DNA of 64,000 nucleotides, taken from Primulina eburnea (Eukaryota > Streptophyta > Magnoliopsida > Lamiales > Gesneriaceae). The DNA lies in assembly GCF_022965805.1 (NCBI RefSeq), contig NC_133106.1:33965913-34029912 (forward strand). The letters are read 5' to 3'. The notes below the pieces were generated by a model. That model was given only the letters and a program-made list of their open reading frames with translations, was not told the origin of the DNA and did not search any database. Position 1 is the first letter of the stretch. Each line of letters opens with the position of its first letter. This document shows positions 1 through 10,639 of the stretch, piece by piece. The position numbers were made by a program, and so were the translations under genes.

Positions 1-517
1 GAAAAGGATAAAATGAGATTCATATTTTAGCACTGATATGGATCTTGCTAGAAGCTGTCTCTGTTGTGAATTTGAGGCTCGTGTTGAGGGAACTTCTCGA
101 TTTCTTTGGTTTGAAACTCGTTGGTCTAACATAATATCGTGAATAATTTATGATAATTTTACCATATTAATTCTGCCTTACAAATAATAGAACTTACAAG
201 ATCCCTAAAAATTCTATTAGTTAAGATGATTCCAAATCTTTTAATTCAAAAGAAAAGAGAGCTTAAAATCCTAAAATAAAGAAAACCAAATCATTAAATA
301 AATAAAATAACGATCCCTAGTTTAATTCATATTTTGTTTGAATTATCAATGCGCTGCCCATATCGTATTTTCATGGCTCATAACACTGCCATAAAACTCA
401 CCAGCTACCTAACGAACCAGTAAAATGTCTGGATACAGTAACTACACTCGAATGTACTTGGAAAAATGCACACAAAAAAAAAAACATCTGCTAATATCAT
501 TCTGCTTCAAGTAGTAT

Positions 518-2530
518 TCAACCATCTTCGGTCTCTGCAATACGAAATAAAGGATTATATACAGAAGTTATCTTAGATATGCTGTGCTTAAATTTCTGGA
601 TGGTCCTATAGTACGAAATAGTGAAAATATCTGCAAGCATGCCTTGTATTGTTTCCATGTTGTCTTCCTTGTAAACACCAAGGGGTGATCCATGTACAGA
701 TAAAAGCATCTCCCCATCTTTTGGAAGCCGGAGAGTTTTGGGCGTCATTCCAACAGACAACCTGTTGTACCTGACCTGCAATAGTAAATCAACATGCAAA
801 TAACTCAAGATACTATAGAACATATCATAAAGCCACCAAATGAAAAGATTGACTTTGTAAGAAGCTAATCACAATCATATTTAGTTTTAAAAGATCACAT
901 CAACAGATGAAAGCTCTTCTTTTCCAGTATAATACACTTCAGCAACTTGAACTTAGCTTTAACCTTTAAATTATTGCAAATTTAAACAGACAGAAAAAAC
1001 ACACTTGTGTGCTATCATTAGAAGTTATGTAAAGATATATACATCCGGAGTTTGCAGGCCATTCTTCAGCTCATGTACTTGAGAATCAGGACCTTCCAAG
1101 ACCTGAAATTTTATATTCAGAGAATCAGAATTGAAAGACGAAACTAAGAATACCAACAAAGGAACCAAGAAGCCTTGGGCTATTTCCACCGGAGGAAATT
1201 AGGAAGAATTTTCAAGAAGACATCTGATGGTTTCATTTTTCAACTTAACGAGACAGTGACATTTTTTTATGCAAACTAAGACTAGTAGACATCGGACACA
1301 ATAAAGAGTATCCAACTAGTATCAGTTGAACACGGACGTACAAGGCTCCTAATCTGCAGCTTATCAGCACCAAAAGGGATTGTTTTCACTGCAATATAAT
1401 CAATAAAAGGCGTCAGACAAAATAGAAAGAAATGGAAACATCTATGTATCAAAAAGCTCTAAATACCAGATTTATTTGAAAATTCAAAGCCACCGAAAGG
1501 TGGAATTCCAGTGGAGAGATCAGGATAAGCAACTGACAAACGATGTAAAAGAGAAGCGTGTGTTATTATCTCATCAGCCTGGTTGAGAGTTAAGTTGCCG
1601 TCCGCATCTTTCCATTGCACATCATACTGGCCATCCTTCCTGGTCCCTGCAATGGTTAGATTCGGAAGGTTTTCCTTAAAAAACTGCAGTACAGGGACTT
1701 GCAACTGTTCCTGGCTGAAATAGGAACGAAGTAACCGTAGCATAGTCTGCAGCTGATCAATTTCCACATCCCTAAGAGCCCTGATTGCAGCACTTTGACG
1801 TTCAACTGAAAAATAAAATTAAGTTTTATCCATGTAAGAACATCACAAGAGCCAGTAAAACAAATAAAAAAAAGAATAGCAGGATCTTAATTTCTGATGT
1901 TTGGTTACTAACGGAATAATATAAGGACCAAAGTTCCGCTACTAAACTCCAGTCATCTTAAACATCAAAGTTTCACATCTAAATTACATTTTTTTAATAT
2001 ATTATTTCAGATCCATGAGGTCAAATGGAACTAACAGCAATAAGAGAATATGATAAAAATTTGCCATTGTACCATAATTAAGCACCGAATAACAAAGAAA
2101 AAAATTGATAACTTGTATCGCACCTCTCCTGGTTAAACTACGTCGTACAAATATTTATATACATATGCATGTTAACATATCTTCCACGATCACCGCATAG
2201 AAAGTAAAGAATATATAAATCCTAAAGGTAAAAGCGAACTCCAGAAAAGATTCGTTTGGCATTGGCATTGCGAGCCAACGCCAAAACTTGAAGAAATTGT
2301 TAAAAAAAAATTAAGATCTTCATCTTCCCAATGCTAAAAAAGCGCTTTATGAGAAATCATTGATATTCGGTATCAGATGACAGGATCAATGAAGGGTAGA
2401 GGTGAGACCCAATACCTTCATAATCTTGGTATGCTGGTTCTTTCTTCTCTAATGTTACACCGTCTTGATCATCATTGTTCCCAATGCTGGCAGACTGTTT
2501 AGTACTGTTTCGCACTCTTCGCTTTGCCAT
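518..2530 (-). CDS. BORR: Borealin-related protein (chromosomal passenger complex)
   Basis: Five exons on the minus strand: 2416..2530, 1467..1805, 1342..1388, 1043..1102 and 518..775, all GT-AG and in frame, giving 272 residues. The start is the first ATG of the basic N-terminus MAKRRVRNSTK. Residues about 40-90 form a helical segment (QSAAIRALRDVEIDQLQTML) and the C-terminal third holds TPKTLRLPKDGEML and HGSPLG, which resemble the C-terminal domain of animal borealin. Family knowledge: borealin joins INCENP, survivin-like protein and Aurora kinase at centromeres and guides chromosome segregation; the plant homologue is called BORR. The donor of exon 3 (CTT then GTACGT) is the least certain junction. 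An acceptor-like TAG just upstream of the ATG suggests an intron in the 5' leader. Family call rests on remembered motif similarity, not on a search. Confidence 0.65.
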
Positions 2531-5500
2531 GGAAATTATTCACTCTATTAAAGTTAAAATAACAGAATAGATTATTCATTAATTATAATCAGAGTCAAAA
2601 TATAGCATCCCACTAAGCAATCTAAAACATGAAATTCCACCATAAAAGGTGCAATGCAAGTTGTTGCCAGAACATAGAAGATAGTGAATAATAACTACAA
2701 CATATATGGATCATGATGATGTAAAATAATAACTACAACACATATGGATCGTGATAATTAATAAATCAGGTTGATATGTAGTCAATCTGGAGCCTATTCG
2801 ATCTAATCCGGTTCGATTCGATAACTATTTTACCCTTATATAACTTTTACACCAAGTAAATAACTACTCAAAATTATAGGCACTCTTTTGCGACTCGATT
2901 ATATAAACACTACTCGATCCAAATAATTTAGTTAAACACGAAGAAACCTATAATCACACACACAATGAAAAAGCATGACAAATAACATATCGTATTTTTG
3001 TAATATGCCAATAAAAATTCATGCCAGAAAAGGTATAATGATTCATCTAGCACCTTCACATCCATTCCACTATGGCAAAGAGGCCGCCACAATGTGGGAG
3101 CAAAATCAGCAACTAATATAGCAAATCCAACGATTCCAAAAAAAAAAGTTAAAAAAATAACAAATCCAATAGATCTTGAACCAAGGCATCACTCCAAGTA
3201 ACAAAATGAGGAATATGAATCAACTTGTAGATCGAAAAAATCAGCAAGAAACATTAAAAATCCAATGGATCTTACTCACATGTGATACCATGGTGTTAGA
3301 AATATCCATAAACTTAACGTCTCTCAATTTATTTTCCTATCTTAGTACCAAATCACAAAATGAAAGGACCACAAATAATCGTAAAACACGAGCTCTCTTT
3401 GTTTTTTGAAAGAAGTCAATACAATAATAAGTTTGACACTAAATGGGGAAAAACACCAACATTTTTTTTGTTCGAGAAAAAAAAAGTAAAAAGTGTCGAC
3501 TCTATTTTTATCTAAAGTTTTGAAACATTGGAGACAGTATAAACATATCCGAGAACTTATTCATAAATACTTATTCGTTCCTCTCAAACAAAATCCACTA
3601 AAGAATTGAACTAGTGAAGGTTTACTGTTATCACATGAACTAAAATCTACAATGCATTTCCCAATCATCTTTAATTCCCAAGTTTGCCAAATATTTTGTA
3701 TAAAAAAAAAAGTATTCAATATTCCAGAGATATAAAAGAAATAAACAGTTTAACGCATACAATCATTAAAACATTATGAATTTCACCTGTTAAATGTGTA
3801 GAATCCAAGGAGATATTAAAATAAGTGAATTATGAAATGATCCTCAGAGGCAAAACATCAAACGGTTGGAAGAGGGGTAACCATTTGAAGCATACGGCAT
3901 AAGAAGTATACCGAAAATGTAAACAAATTACTCCACATTAAAACCCATAAACATATTCTCAACGAATAATCTGTAAAAAAACATGTGTAGCCATAACATA
4001 CAAACAAATCATCTGTGTAAAACAGAGGTATAGCATACAAAAAAAAATCGTGAGAATGGTAAACAGATGCGCTAGCAAGGAGAGTAGAAATGGGTTAGAG
4101 CGATGGAAAATGTGAGAGGCACTATAACTATTAAAATTTTCAATTTAAGAAAAAATTGGAAGCGTGAGAAAAGGGTAGCGGGAAGATAATCAAGATATCC
4201 AAAAACCGCTCAAAAAGTTCCTACTTTTAAAAATTACATTTTTTCTTGCCAAAATCAACAGAGTTTCTTGAATGTGAACTCAAACTTCACTTTGAAACAG
4301 AGAATGTTGTTCTGCCGCAATATTTACCATTCTATTCATTTCTCACCACATACCATTAATTTATTTTTTAGATTTACGCACATTAAACACAAGCACACAA
4401 TTTCTATTTGAAAATTGAAATCAAATTTCCTTACAAAATTCAAACTAGATCTCAATCAAATGTCATTTCCATAAACAACCGACCCCGTTGCGCGGTGCTC
4501 TTTTGTCCTATTTTCTAATTGTTTTGTATAAAATAAATTAAGTTTATTTAATACGACAAATAAAATGAATTATTTCAAATTAGATAATTGTTACATTATT
4601 GTTAATTCAAAACCAAATTAGGATTTAATGTACAGTGTAGTTCATCAATTTAGAAGAACAGAGTTGTGGAAGAATGATAAAAGTCAATTTTTTCCAGGAT
4701 AAGTCCAATTAATAATAATAATAAAAGATAGATGTCCACAAAGATGTAAGAGTTGATTATAATTGTGAGCGTTTAATAAATGATAATGAGTTCGATTTTT
4801 TCTACCAATAAAAACACGGGCGAGTCTGTAACACAAACCTTACTTAATACGATTTATCTAACTAGCGTTGTTTACAATATATTACGTTAACCCATGAATT
4901 TATCCATACACATCGAAAAATAATGACTCTGGGTTTCAATTCATTGAATAAAATAAAGATAGGATGGTTCAAAAAACAAGACAACTCCAGCATAATCACT
5001 TGACTTGACCTCTATATAGTTAATTAGATGAGTAATTCCTAACATTTATTGTATTAGGTAAAAAATTATCCATCGACATCATGATTCATGACCTTAAAGA
5101 TCATAGAACAATTTTTTTTTGCAATTAGTACCATTTTTAATAATATATGATTTTAACACGTGAATAATGAATTCAACTACTCTAAGGATTCCGTAAATAC
5201 TTTTTATGACGAAATCCGGAAAGCTTGTGAATTTGTATTCTCTTTCTCTGGGTTGAATGAGATGATAAAACTGAGAGAGCGATAGCAGTCAACAGCTCAG
5301 AGAGAAATAAATTCTTAACTTTGCAAGAAATACAATCCTGTGAACATATTTAGATGTTATTTTGTCGAGACCAATTTAAGTTTCAACGCATGGGATCTGA
5401 TCTCGGCCTTGCTTGTGGATTGATGTTATCAGCTTGGGTGCTCATCCATCTCATCCACACCTTCGATGCCCAGCTAGCTGAATATTTGAACTTGTTAATG

Positions 5501-6227
5501 CACATTTCTCGGTTCTCAAATTTAAACATGTATGTTTCATAAGTTTTTAAGGCTTTTGGGTCGAGCAAACATGAACTGCGAATCACACGTACTTATGGAA
5601 TGGTTTTCTGAAGGGATAATAATATTTAAGTTGTGTTACGTGTCTAGTTTTTGTTGCCATTATAGCTGTTTTGATATCATCTTGGATAGCTATGGAAACT
5701 GGTTGGACTTACTCCAGGAGTACTACGTCATTATACATCATAAACTAGACTAGATTAAGGGGAAACCGAAGAATGGGATCATTAACAGTTGAGGGTTTGA
5801 AGAGCTATTCTTAGATGGAGTACTAAGCTCCTAAAATCCAAACTGCTGGTCAAGTCCACTAACAACGTAACTTTGATGAGAAAAGAGTAGCATACTAGCA
5901 TCAGTTACTCTACTCTCCTGATTTTATATATATAAAGAAAGAAAGATACAAATGTCAGAAGAATGATTTTAAAATCGACTCAAATAAGAACAATGAGGTA
6001 AATCGACTAGCCAATAATCAAAGTATTGTGTCGTATCTGTTATGTGATTTAAGTAACAAGCAGTACTCACTCTGCTCGATAAGGTCGCTTTCCTGTAAAA
6101 TCAAAATCAAAATCAAAATCAAAGTCAAGATTTCAACTGGCTAATTCCAATCCGTGCTAGCTCATATCTCCGAAAATAGAAGCAGTGATGGTTTGTTTAA
6201 GTTAATCCTCCCATGCACAGCAGAAAA
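2531..6227. other. Intergenic, AT-rich, no gene seen
   Basis: No open frame here shows a recognisable domain or plausible exon chain. The part next to 2530 probably holds the 5' leader and promoter of the borealin-related gene. A diverged SINE-like copy lies at about 4740-4870. Short frames at 5354-5753 on both strands overlap each other and look like chance. Confidence 0.6.
4740..4870 (+). repeat. Diverged SINE-like copy
   Basis: The stretch with GAGTTCGATTTTTTCTACC, then GGGCGAGTCTGTAACACAAA and a tail TTTATCTAACTAGCG matches, block by block, the elements at about 13.6 and 25.9 kb. The GAGTTCGAT core resembles a pol III B box. Boundaries are approximate and no target duplication was found for this copy. 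Confidence 0.4.
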
Positions 6228-6937
6228 TTAAGTTAGCTTCTTGCCCACTGGATCTGCTTGTTGTTTGGTCTGTTCAGCCAGCGAGAACTTCTTCACCTTC
6301 TGAAACCAAGAGAATATCATAAACAACTCGATTAACATAAACGTAAAGCTGAAACTATCAACATATACATGACTAACTGCACATGAAGTAATCAATGGGC
6401 TAAAATAAATACAAATCACACTGGCAGATATGTAACTCCAGTTCTTTTTGTGAATGTGTGCCATCCTAATTCTTCATGTCAAGATATTTACGTTGATCCA
6501 AGTGTTTCACCGTATAGAACATATTGCTGATAGAATCTTAATGGTAACAAAAAGGTGTCAACTGATCAATTCTATGGTGCTCAGAACCAATTGGTACAAG
6601 TATGCAATTTTTTCCAAAAATAATAAATAAATAAATTTTGAGACGGCGCATCTTTATGCTAAAAATTAAGTCTTGGGACTATCGTGGAAAACTTTAATCA
6701 ACGACAAAACCGAAGCTCTAGCGAAGAAATGAAGAAAGTTGATTATCAAATAAACAGAACGGGAAGCACGATTTGCAGCACAACCGTTTAGCAAACCTTG
6801 TTGAGAACGCATTGACGCAAGGACTGGAGGAGAGCAAGACATTTTTCTTGATCATAAGAAGATTGAGCAACGCAATTGAGGAGATCAAGAGCTTCTTTCC
6901 CGCACACCGCTTGTTGTTGATCTTGAGACGTGTCCAT
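6228..6937 (-). CDS. Small twin-CX9C (CHCH) protein, Cox19-like
   Basis: Two exons, 6797..6937 and 6228..6299, join in frame to a 70-residue protein starting MDTSQDQQQAVCGKEALD. Four cysteines at 12, 22, 33 and 43 form two C-X9-C motifs, each on a predicted helix, which is the hallmark of the CHCH fold. Such proteins are imported into the mitochondrial intermembrane space by the Mia40 disulphide relay and often serve cytochrome oxidase assembly. The tail after residue 47 is Lys/Gln rich (KKVKKFSLAEQTKQQ). Plants have short proteins of this kind annotated as Cox19-family, but length and the missing tail motif do not allow a firm orthologue. A run of TA at about 7043-7056 could supply the TATA box. 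Confidence 0.75.
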
Positions 6938-7042
6938 GATTTTTCTGCTCTGTTCTTAGGGTTTTTATTTTTTAGTTGGGGCTCTTCCAGAATTTTCTCC
7001 GCCCGAAAAGGGGGAAAAAAATAAGACAAACTCCACGCATGA

Positions 7043-7072
7043 CAGATATATATATATACACACACACACAAC
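7043..7072. repeat. (TA)n(CA)n microsatellite
   Basis: A short TATATA then ACACAC run just upstream of the CHCH gene; the TA part may double as its TATA box. Confidence 0.6.
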
Positions 7073-7129
7073 CACGTTTGCATACAAATACAAGCCAAAT
7101 TAAATGCTCATTCATTGACAGCCTTCTTA

Positions 7130-7827
7130 GAAAATAAAGGCCCATTAAGAAGCATTTTAAATCTAATCTTCTTTTTTAAAAAAACATAATTCAGTTTAAA
7201 TTATTTATTCCATTTGGATCGAGCCATTTTAAGCCCAGCAAGAAATACAATTTCGAGGGCTTAAGCCCGGGTACATAACAATCCTAAATAGGTAAAGAAT
7301 AAGACCATAAATGGAGAAATAGTTTACCATAATGAGAAGCCCAATTAAATGCTCAGACATGGACAGGCCTGTTAAAAAAGGAAGGCCCATTAAGAAGCAT
7401 TATCAGAAAAGGGCCCCAGATCTCATTGCAGTTGTCCTATAAAACACACTGCAAGAAATATGAAGGTAAAAGTTTGCTAATATAATAAATTTAAAATCGT
7501 TATTTATATTATTTTAAAAAGATTAATTTGCGTATAATTCAGTGTAAAGGAAAATTTATTTCACCATAATGGGATGATGTTTTTTGGTTAATTAACTTTT
7601 TTTCTGGCAATAAATTTTTCTATTCTTTCAAAATACTAAATTTGAAGTTATATTAAAAATTGTATATTTGAAGTTCTAAATTTAAGCCTTATTCCAAAAT
7701 AAGTGGAAACAAGTCGGTGAATATTATTTATGCAAGTCGAAATTAAGATTAAACGACTAAGATTCATTTGGAGCTTCCTACTACATTAATATATACTATA
7801 TAGTAAAGTAAATATATATATATATAG

Positions 7828-7861
<34 letters not shown>

Positions 7862-8640
7862 AACTCCAAGTCGAGCAAGTGAGGCGTGAATGCATTGAAT
7901 GTTGTCCCTACGCCACTCTTTTTCCATGAAACATATAATGCCTACACATAATTCAAAAAACTTATTTCTACGTAATTGCAATAATATCTCTACATTTAAT
8001 TTCTTATTTTTCAATCCTGATTCAACGAATGCAATTTGCAAAAGTATTGATGTAGTTGTGCAACCAATCACTTGTAACAAAAAATATTAGTTTTAAAAAA
8101 AAAACGTATTAAATTTTATACGCAGCAGATGTCAATTACTATTTGGGTCCTATGTTCTATAAGTCCGAACTTATATGAACATTTAGTGATATATCTTGTT
8201 TCCCGAGCAGCTAGCTGCATGCCACTAGTGAAGATGGTGGTCGAGGTAGTTACACGCTCACTTTACTCGAGGTGATTCTAGCTTTGTCTCGGCATTTCGG
8301 TATCAGCTCTGATCTTTTGGTCTTTCTTCACTCGACCGAGTCCAAAGATGATCCTAAAGCTTTTCGAGACATCAATATCTATATTTGTTTGTAAGATATT
8401 AACGCAGAACCTTGATTTTCTTTCAATCTAGTTCCTATGATAATATAATGACTCGTGAGAAAAACTAGGAAACTCAATCTCCTTTAACGATTTAAAGGTG
8501 GTGCATCGTACAATTTAAAATTATGTCCCAAATGTATTTAATATTATCCATTTGAAAGAGACATTAGACTGGTTTGATTATTTTTAATTAGTTATTGATA
8601 TTCAATAGAAATTTAAGGTTCGGTTCCAACATATGTACTA
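7130..8640. other. Intergenic, no gene seen
   Basis: AT-rich sequence without a convincing frame. It includes two similar GCCCATTAAGAAGCATT stretches near 7140 and 7385, which mark a diverged local duplication of about 25-60 bp, and a compound microsatellite at 7812-7858. Confidence 0.5.
7812..7858. repeat. (TA)n(TG)n compound microsatellite
   Basis: About 15 bases of TA, a short break, then about 14 TG units. The (TG)n tract reads as poly-Thr/His in the reverse frames, which explains the spurious frame across it. Confidence 0.9.
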
Positions 8641-8663
8641 GTTCGAATGCAGATTTCGAATTT

Positions 8664-8945
8664 ACTTTAGGCCTGAAATCACAAAATATACTGTTAGAAG
8701 GAGGCCGAGAGGGTGTCCCGTCATAGTCCCTCCGACGTTCAAATCAGATAGTGATAATAGAATGAGAGAGCAGCTAAAGGTGCTGCTGAAAACCAATATA
8801 TTGAATAAATGAATTGGACACTCAAACCTGACATTTATAGGAGCGTACATGAAATTCATCATGAGCACCTCACCTAGGTTAGGAATGAGCCCAGGGTCCA
8901 AAGTATTGTTTGGCCTGATCTTGATGAGCCTATCTATAGGGTATC
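8664..8945. repeat. Probable dispersed transposon remnant
   Basis: Contains GGCCGAGAGGGTGTCCC followed by CCCTCCGACGTTCAAATC, a wording I associate with dispersed LTR-type repeats in asterid genomes (recollection, not searched). Its last 70 bases are repeated, diverged, at 10543-10616. Confidence 0.35.
8868..8939 (+). repeat. Left copy of a diverged direct repeat
   Basis: Begins CTCACCTAGGTTAGGAATG and includes GGGTCCAAA and TTGTTTG. About three quarters of the bases match 10543..10616 by eye. The two copies bracket a C-rich block and a 60-bp tandem array. Confidence 0.55.
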
Positions 8946-9044
8946 ACCAGTCTCACTCTCCCAAGTCGAACTGAATTACAGGTTCGAATATCGATTAATT
9001 GTGTTGCCCTTGGATTACAATATGTCACTTGTGCATTCTTCCCC

Positions 9045-9790
9045 TGCATGTTCGTCAGATCACTTTATTTCAATCAGCACCTCGCTTATGCCAGATCACG
9101 CATCACTCGTCGCCCATCGCCAACCCACGCCTTACCCGTCGCCCAGCCCACGCATCACTGCCTGTCACCCTTCTCGCCTCTCGCCCCCGTCCATCACTGC
9201 TCGCAGCCACTGCACCAACCTCGTCGCTCACCCTAGACCTTCTCCTCCTCTCCTCTTGCCCGATCTAGCCAGCCCTCGCCCCTGCACCACAACAGCCTTG
9301 CCCTAGCCTCACCTTGCGTAGCGTCGCCCAGCTCCTCTGTCCCAGCCTCGCCTGCCATCCCTTCTCTGCTCTCGCCCAAAGCCTTGCAGTCTCGCCCAGC
9401 CACGCCCCACGCTCGCGCCTCGCCTCCTCCCTCACAGCCCCTTCTACCTTCTCGCACGTTCGCGCCACACCCACGCTCACGCCCGCACCCTCGCTGCGCC
9501 TGACGTTCTCGCCTCTTCGCCTACTCATCTTCGCCATTTCTCAACCTCGCCCTTCGCCAAATCCCCTCGCCTGCAGCCTCCTCTCACCACCCTCTAGCCC
9601 TTGCCTCCTCGCCATCATCCAGCCTCACCCTCGCCAGTTGCAGCCTCGCTTGTGCTTATCACGAGCCCAGTCTCGCCCTCGCCCCTCACACAGTCGCCTC
9701 GCCCTCTCACATGCTCTCCCCATCCACATCTCTTGCATATCTTCCACTCGTCTGTGTCACTCCACCTCGCTAACGATACGCGTCTACTTC
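9045..9790. repeat. C-rich, strand-asymmetric low-complexity block
   Basis: About 750 bases made mostly of degenerate CTCGCC, CCAGC and CACGC words with G almost confined to CG and GC pairs. It opens long frames on both strands (Pro/Ser/Arg-rich forward, Gly/Arg/Glu-rich reverse) that are composition artefacts. Base composition is very unlike the AT-rich surroundings. Confidence 0.75.
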
Positions 9791-9994
9791 TTCCCGAGCC
9801 AATATTTTGTTCGATTTCAATGGTTCACTCGCTAGTCTCCCTAGTCTCTTACGTCAAGTATCTTGCGTTTTAATATATTGTTTCTTCTGAGTTTATCTCT
9901 GATTTTTTGGAACTACTGGGGTACGAGCTTACCAATGGTCATAAGCTAAAGTTTGAGCTTACCAAAGCTCTTTCCCTCTCTTCATGTCTTCTCT

Positions 9995-10535
9995 TCTGCA
10001 GTGCTCGACCTAGTAAATAGGATGTAACTTTTGCTTCTACCTGCTTTTCTCCTCTACTAAGCATAGCCTAATTAGGGAAAATGTAATATTTAATCTTTCC
10101 ACCTCTTCTCCCCTACTAGGCTCAATTTAGGTAGGTAAAACTAAATTTTACTTCTCCTCTATTAAGCGCAGCTCAAGTAGGTAAAATTTAATTTTTATTT
10201 TCCCCAACTCTTCTCATCCACTAGGTGCAGCCCAAATAGGTAAAAATTTAATTTTCTTTCTCATCAACTCTTCTCTTCTACTAAACAAAGCACACGTAAG
10301 TAAAATTTAATTTTCAATCTCATCAACTCTCCTCCTCTATTAGGCGGAGCCCATGTTGGTAAAATTTAGTTTTTATTATCTCCAAATCTTCTCCTCTACT
10401 AGGCGCAGCTCAAGTAAGTAAAATTTAATTTTCCTTTCTCTTCAACTCCTCTCCTCTACTAGACAGATTCTAAGTATGTAAAATTTAATTTTTATTCTTT
10501 CGAACTCTTCTTTTCTACTAGACACAACTCACGTA
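9995..10535. repeat. 60-bp tandem repeat array, about nine units
   Basis: Each unit has CTCCTCTACTAGGCGCAGC, then CAAGTAGGTAAAATTTAA and a T-rich spacer with CAACTCTTCT. The CTACTA word recurs near 10055, 10114, 10157, 10217, 10277, 10337, 10397, 10457 and 10516, so the period is 60 bp with one short unit. Units are diverged but aligned over their whole length. Confidence 0.85.
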
Positions 10536-10542
10536 GTGGACC

Positions 10543-10616
10543 GCTCACCTATGTTAGAAATGGACCAAGAGTCCAAAATTTTGTTTGAATCTGATTTCGA
10601 CGAACGTATCCATAAC
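10543..10616 (+). repeat. Right copy of a diverged direct repeat
   Basis: Begins CTCACCTATGTTAGAAATG, with GAGTCCAAA and TTTTGTTTG, matching 8868..8939. It follows the 60-bp array directly. Confidence 0.55.
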
Positions 10617-10639
10617 ATATCAACCATATATAAAATTTG

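Noticed and set aside
5354..5753. Short frames on both strands at 5.35-5.75 kb
   Set aside because: Mutually overlapping, no domain and no plausible splicing partners.
6773..7024. Plus-strand 83-codon frame at 6.8-7.0 kb
   Set aside because: It is the reverse complement of the CHCH exon; the minus strand has the cysteine motif, splice sites and frame continuity.
8999..9873. Overlapping frames on both strands (up to 173 codons) in the C-rich block
   Set aside because: Pro/Ser/Arg and Gly/Arg/Glu content follows directly from the CTCGCC-type base composition; no domain, no codon pattern, and frames overlap on both strands.
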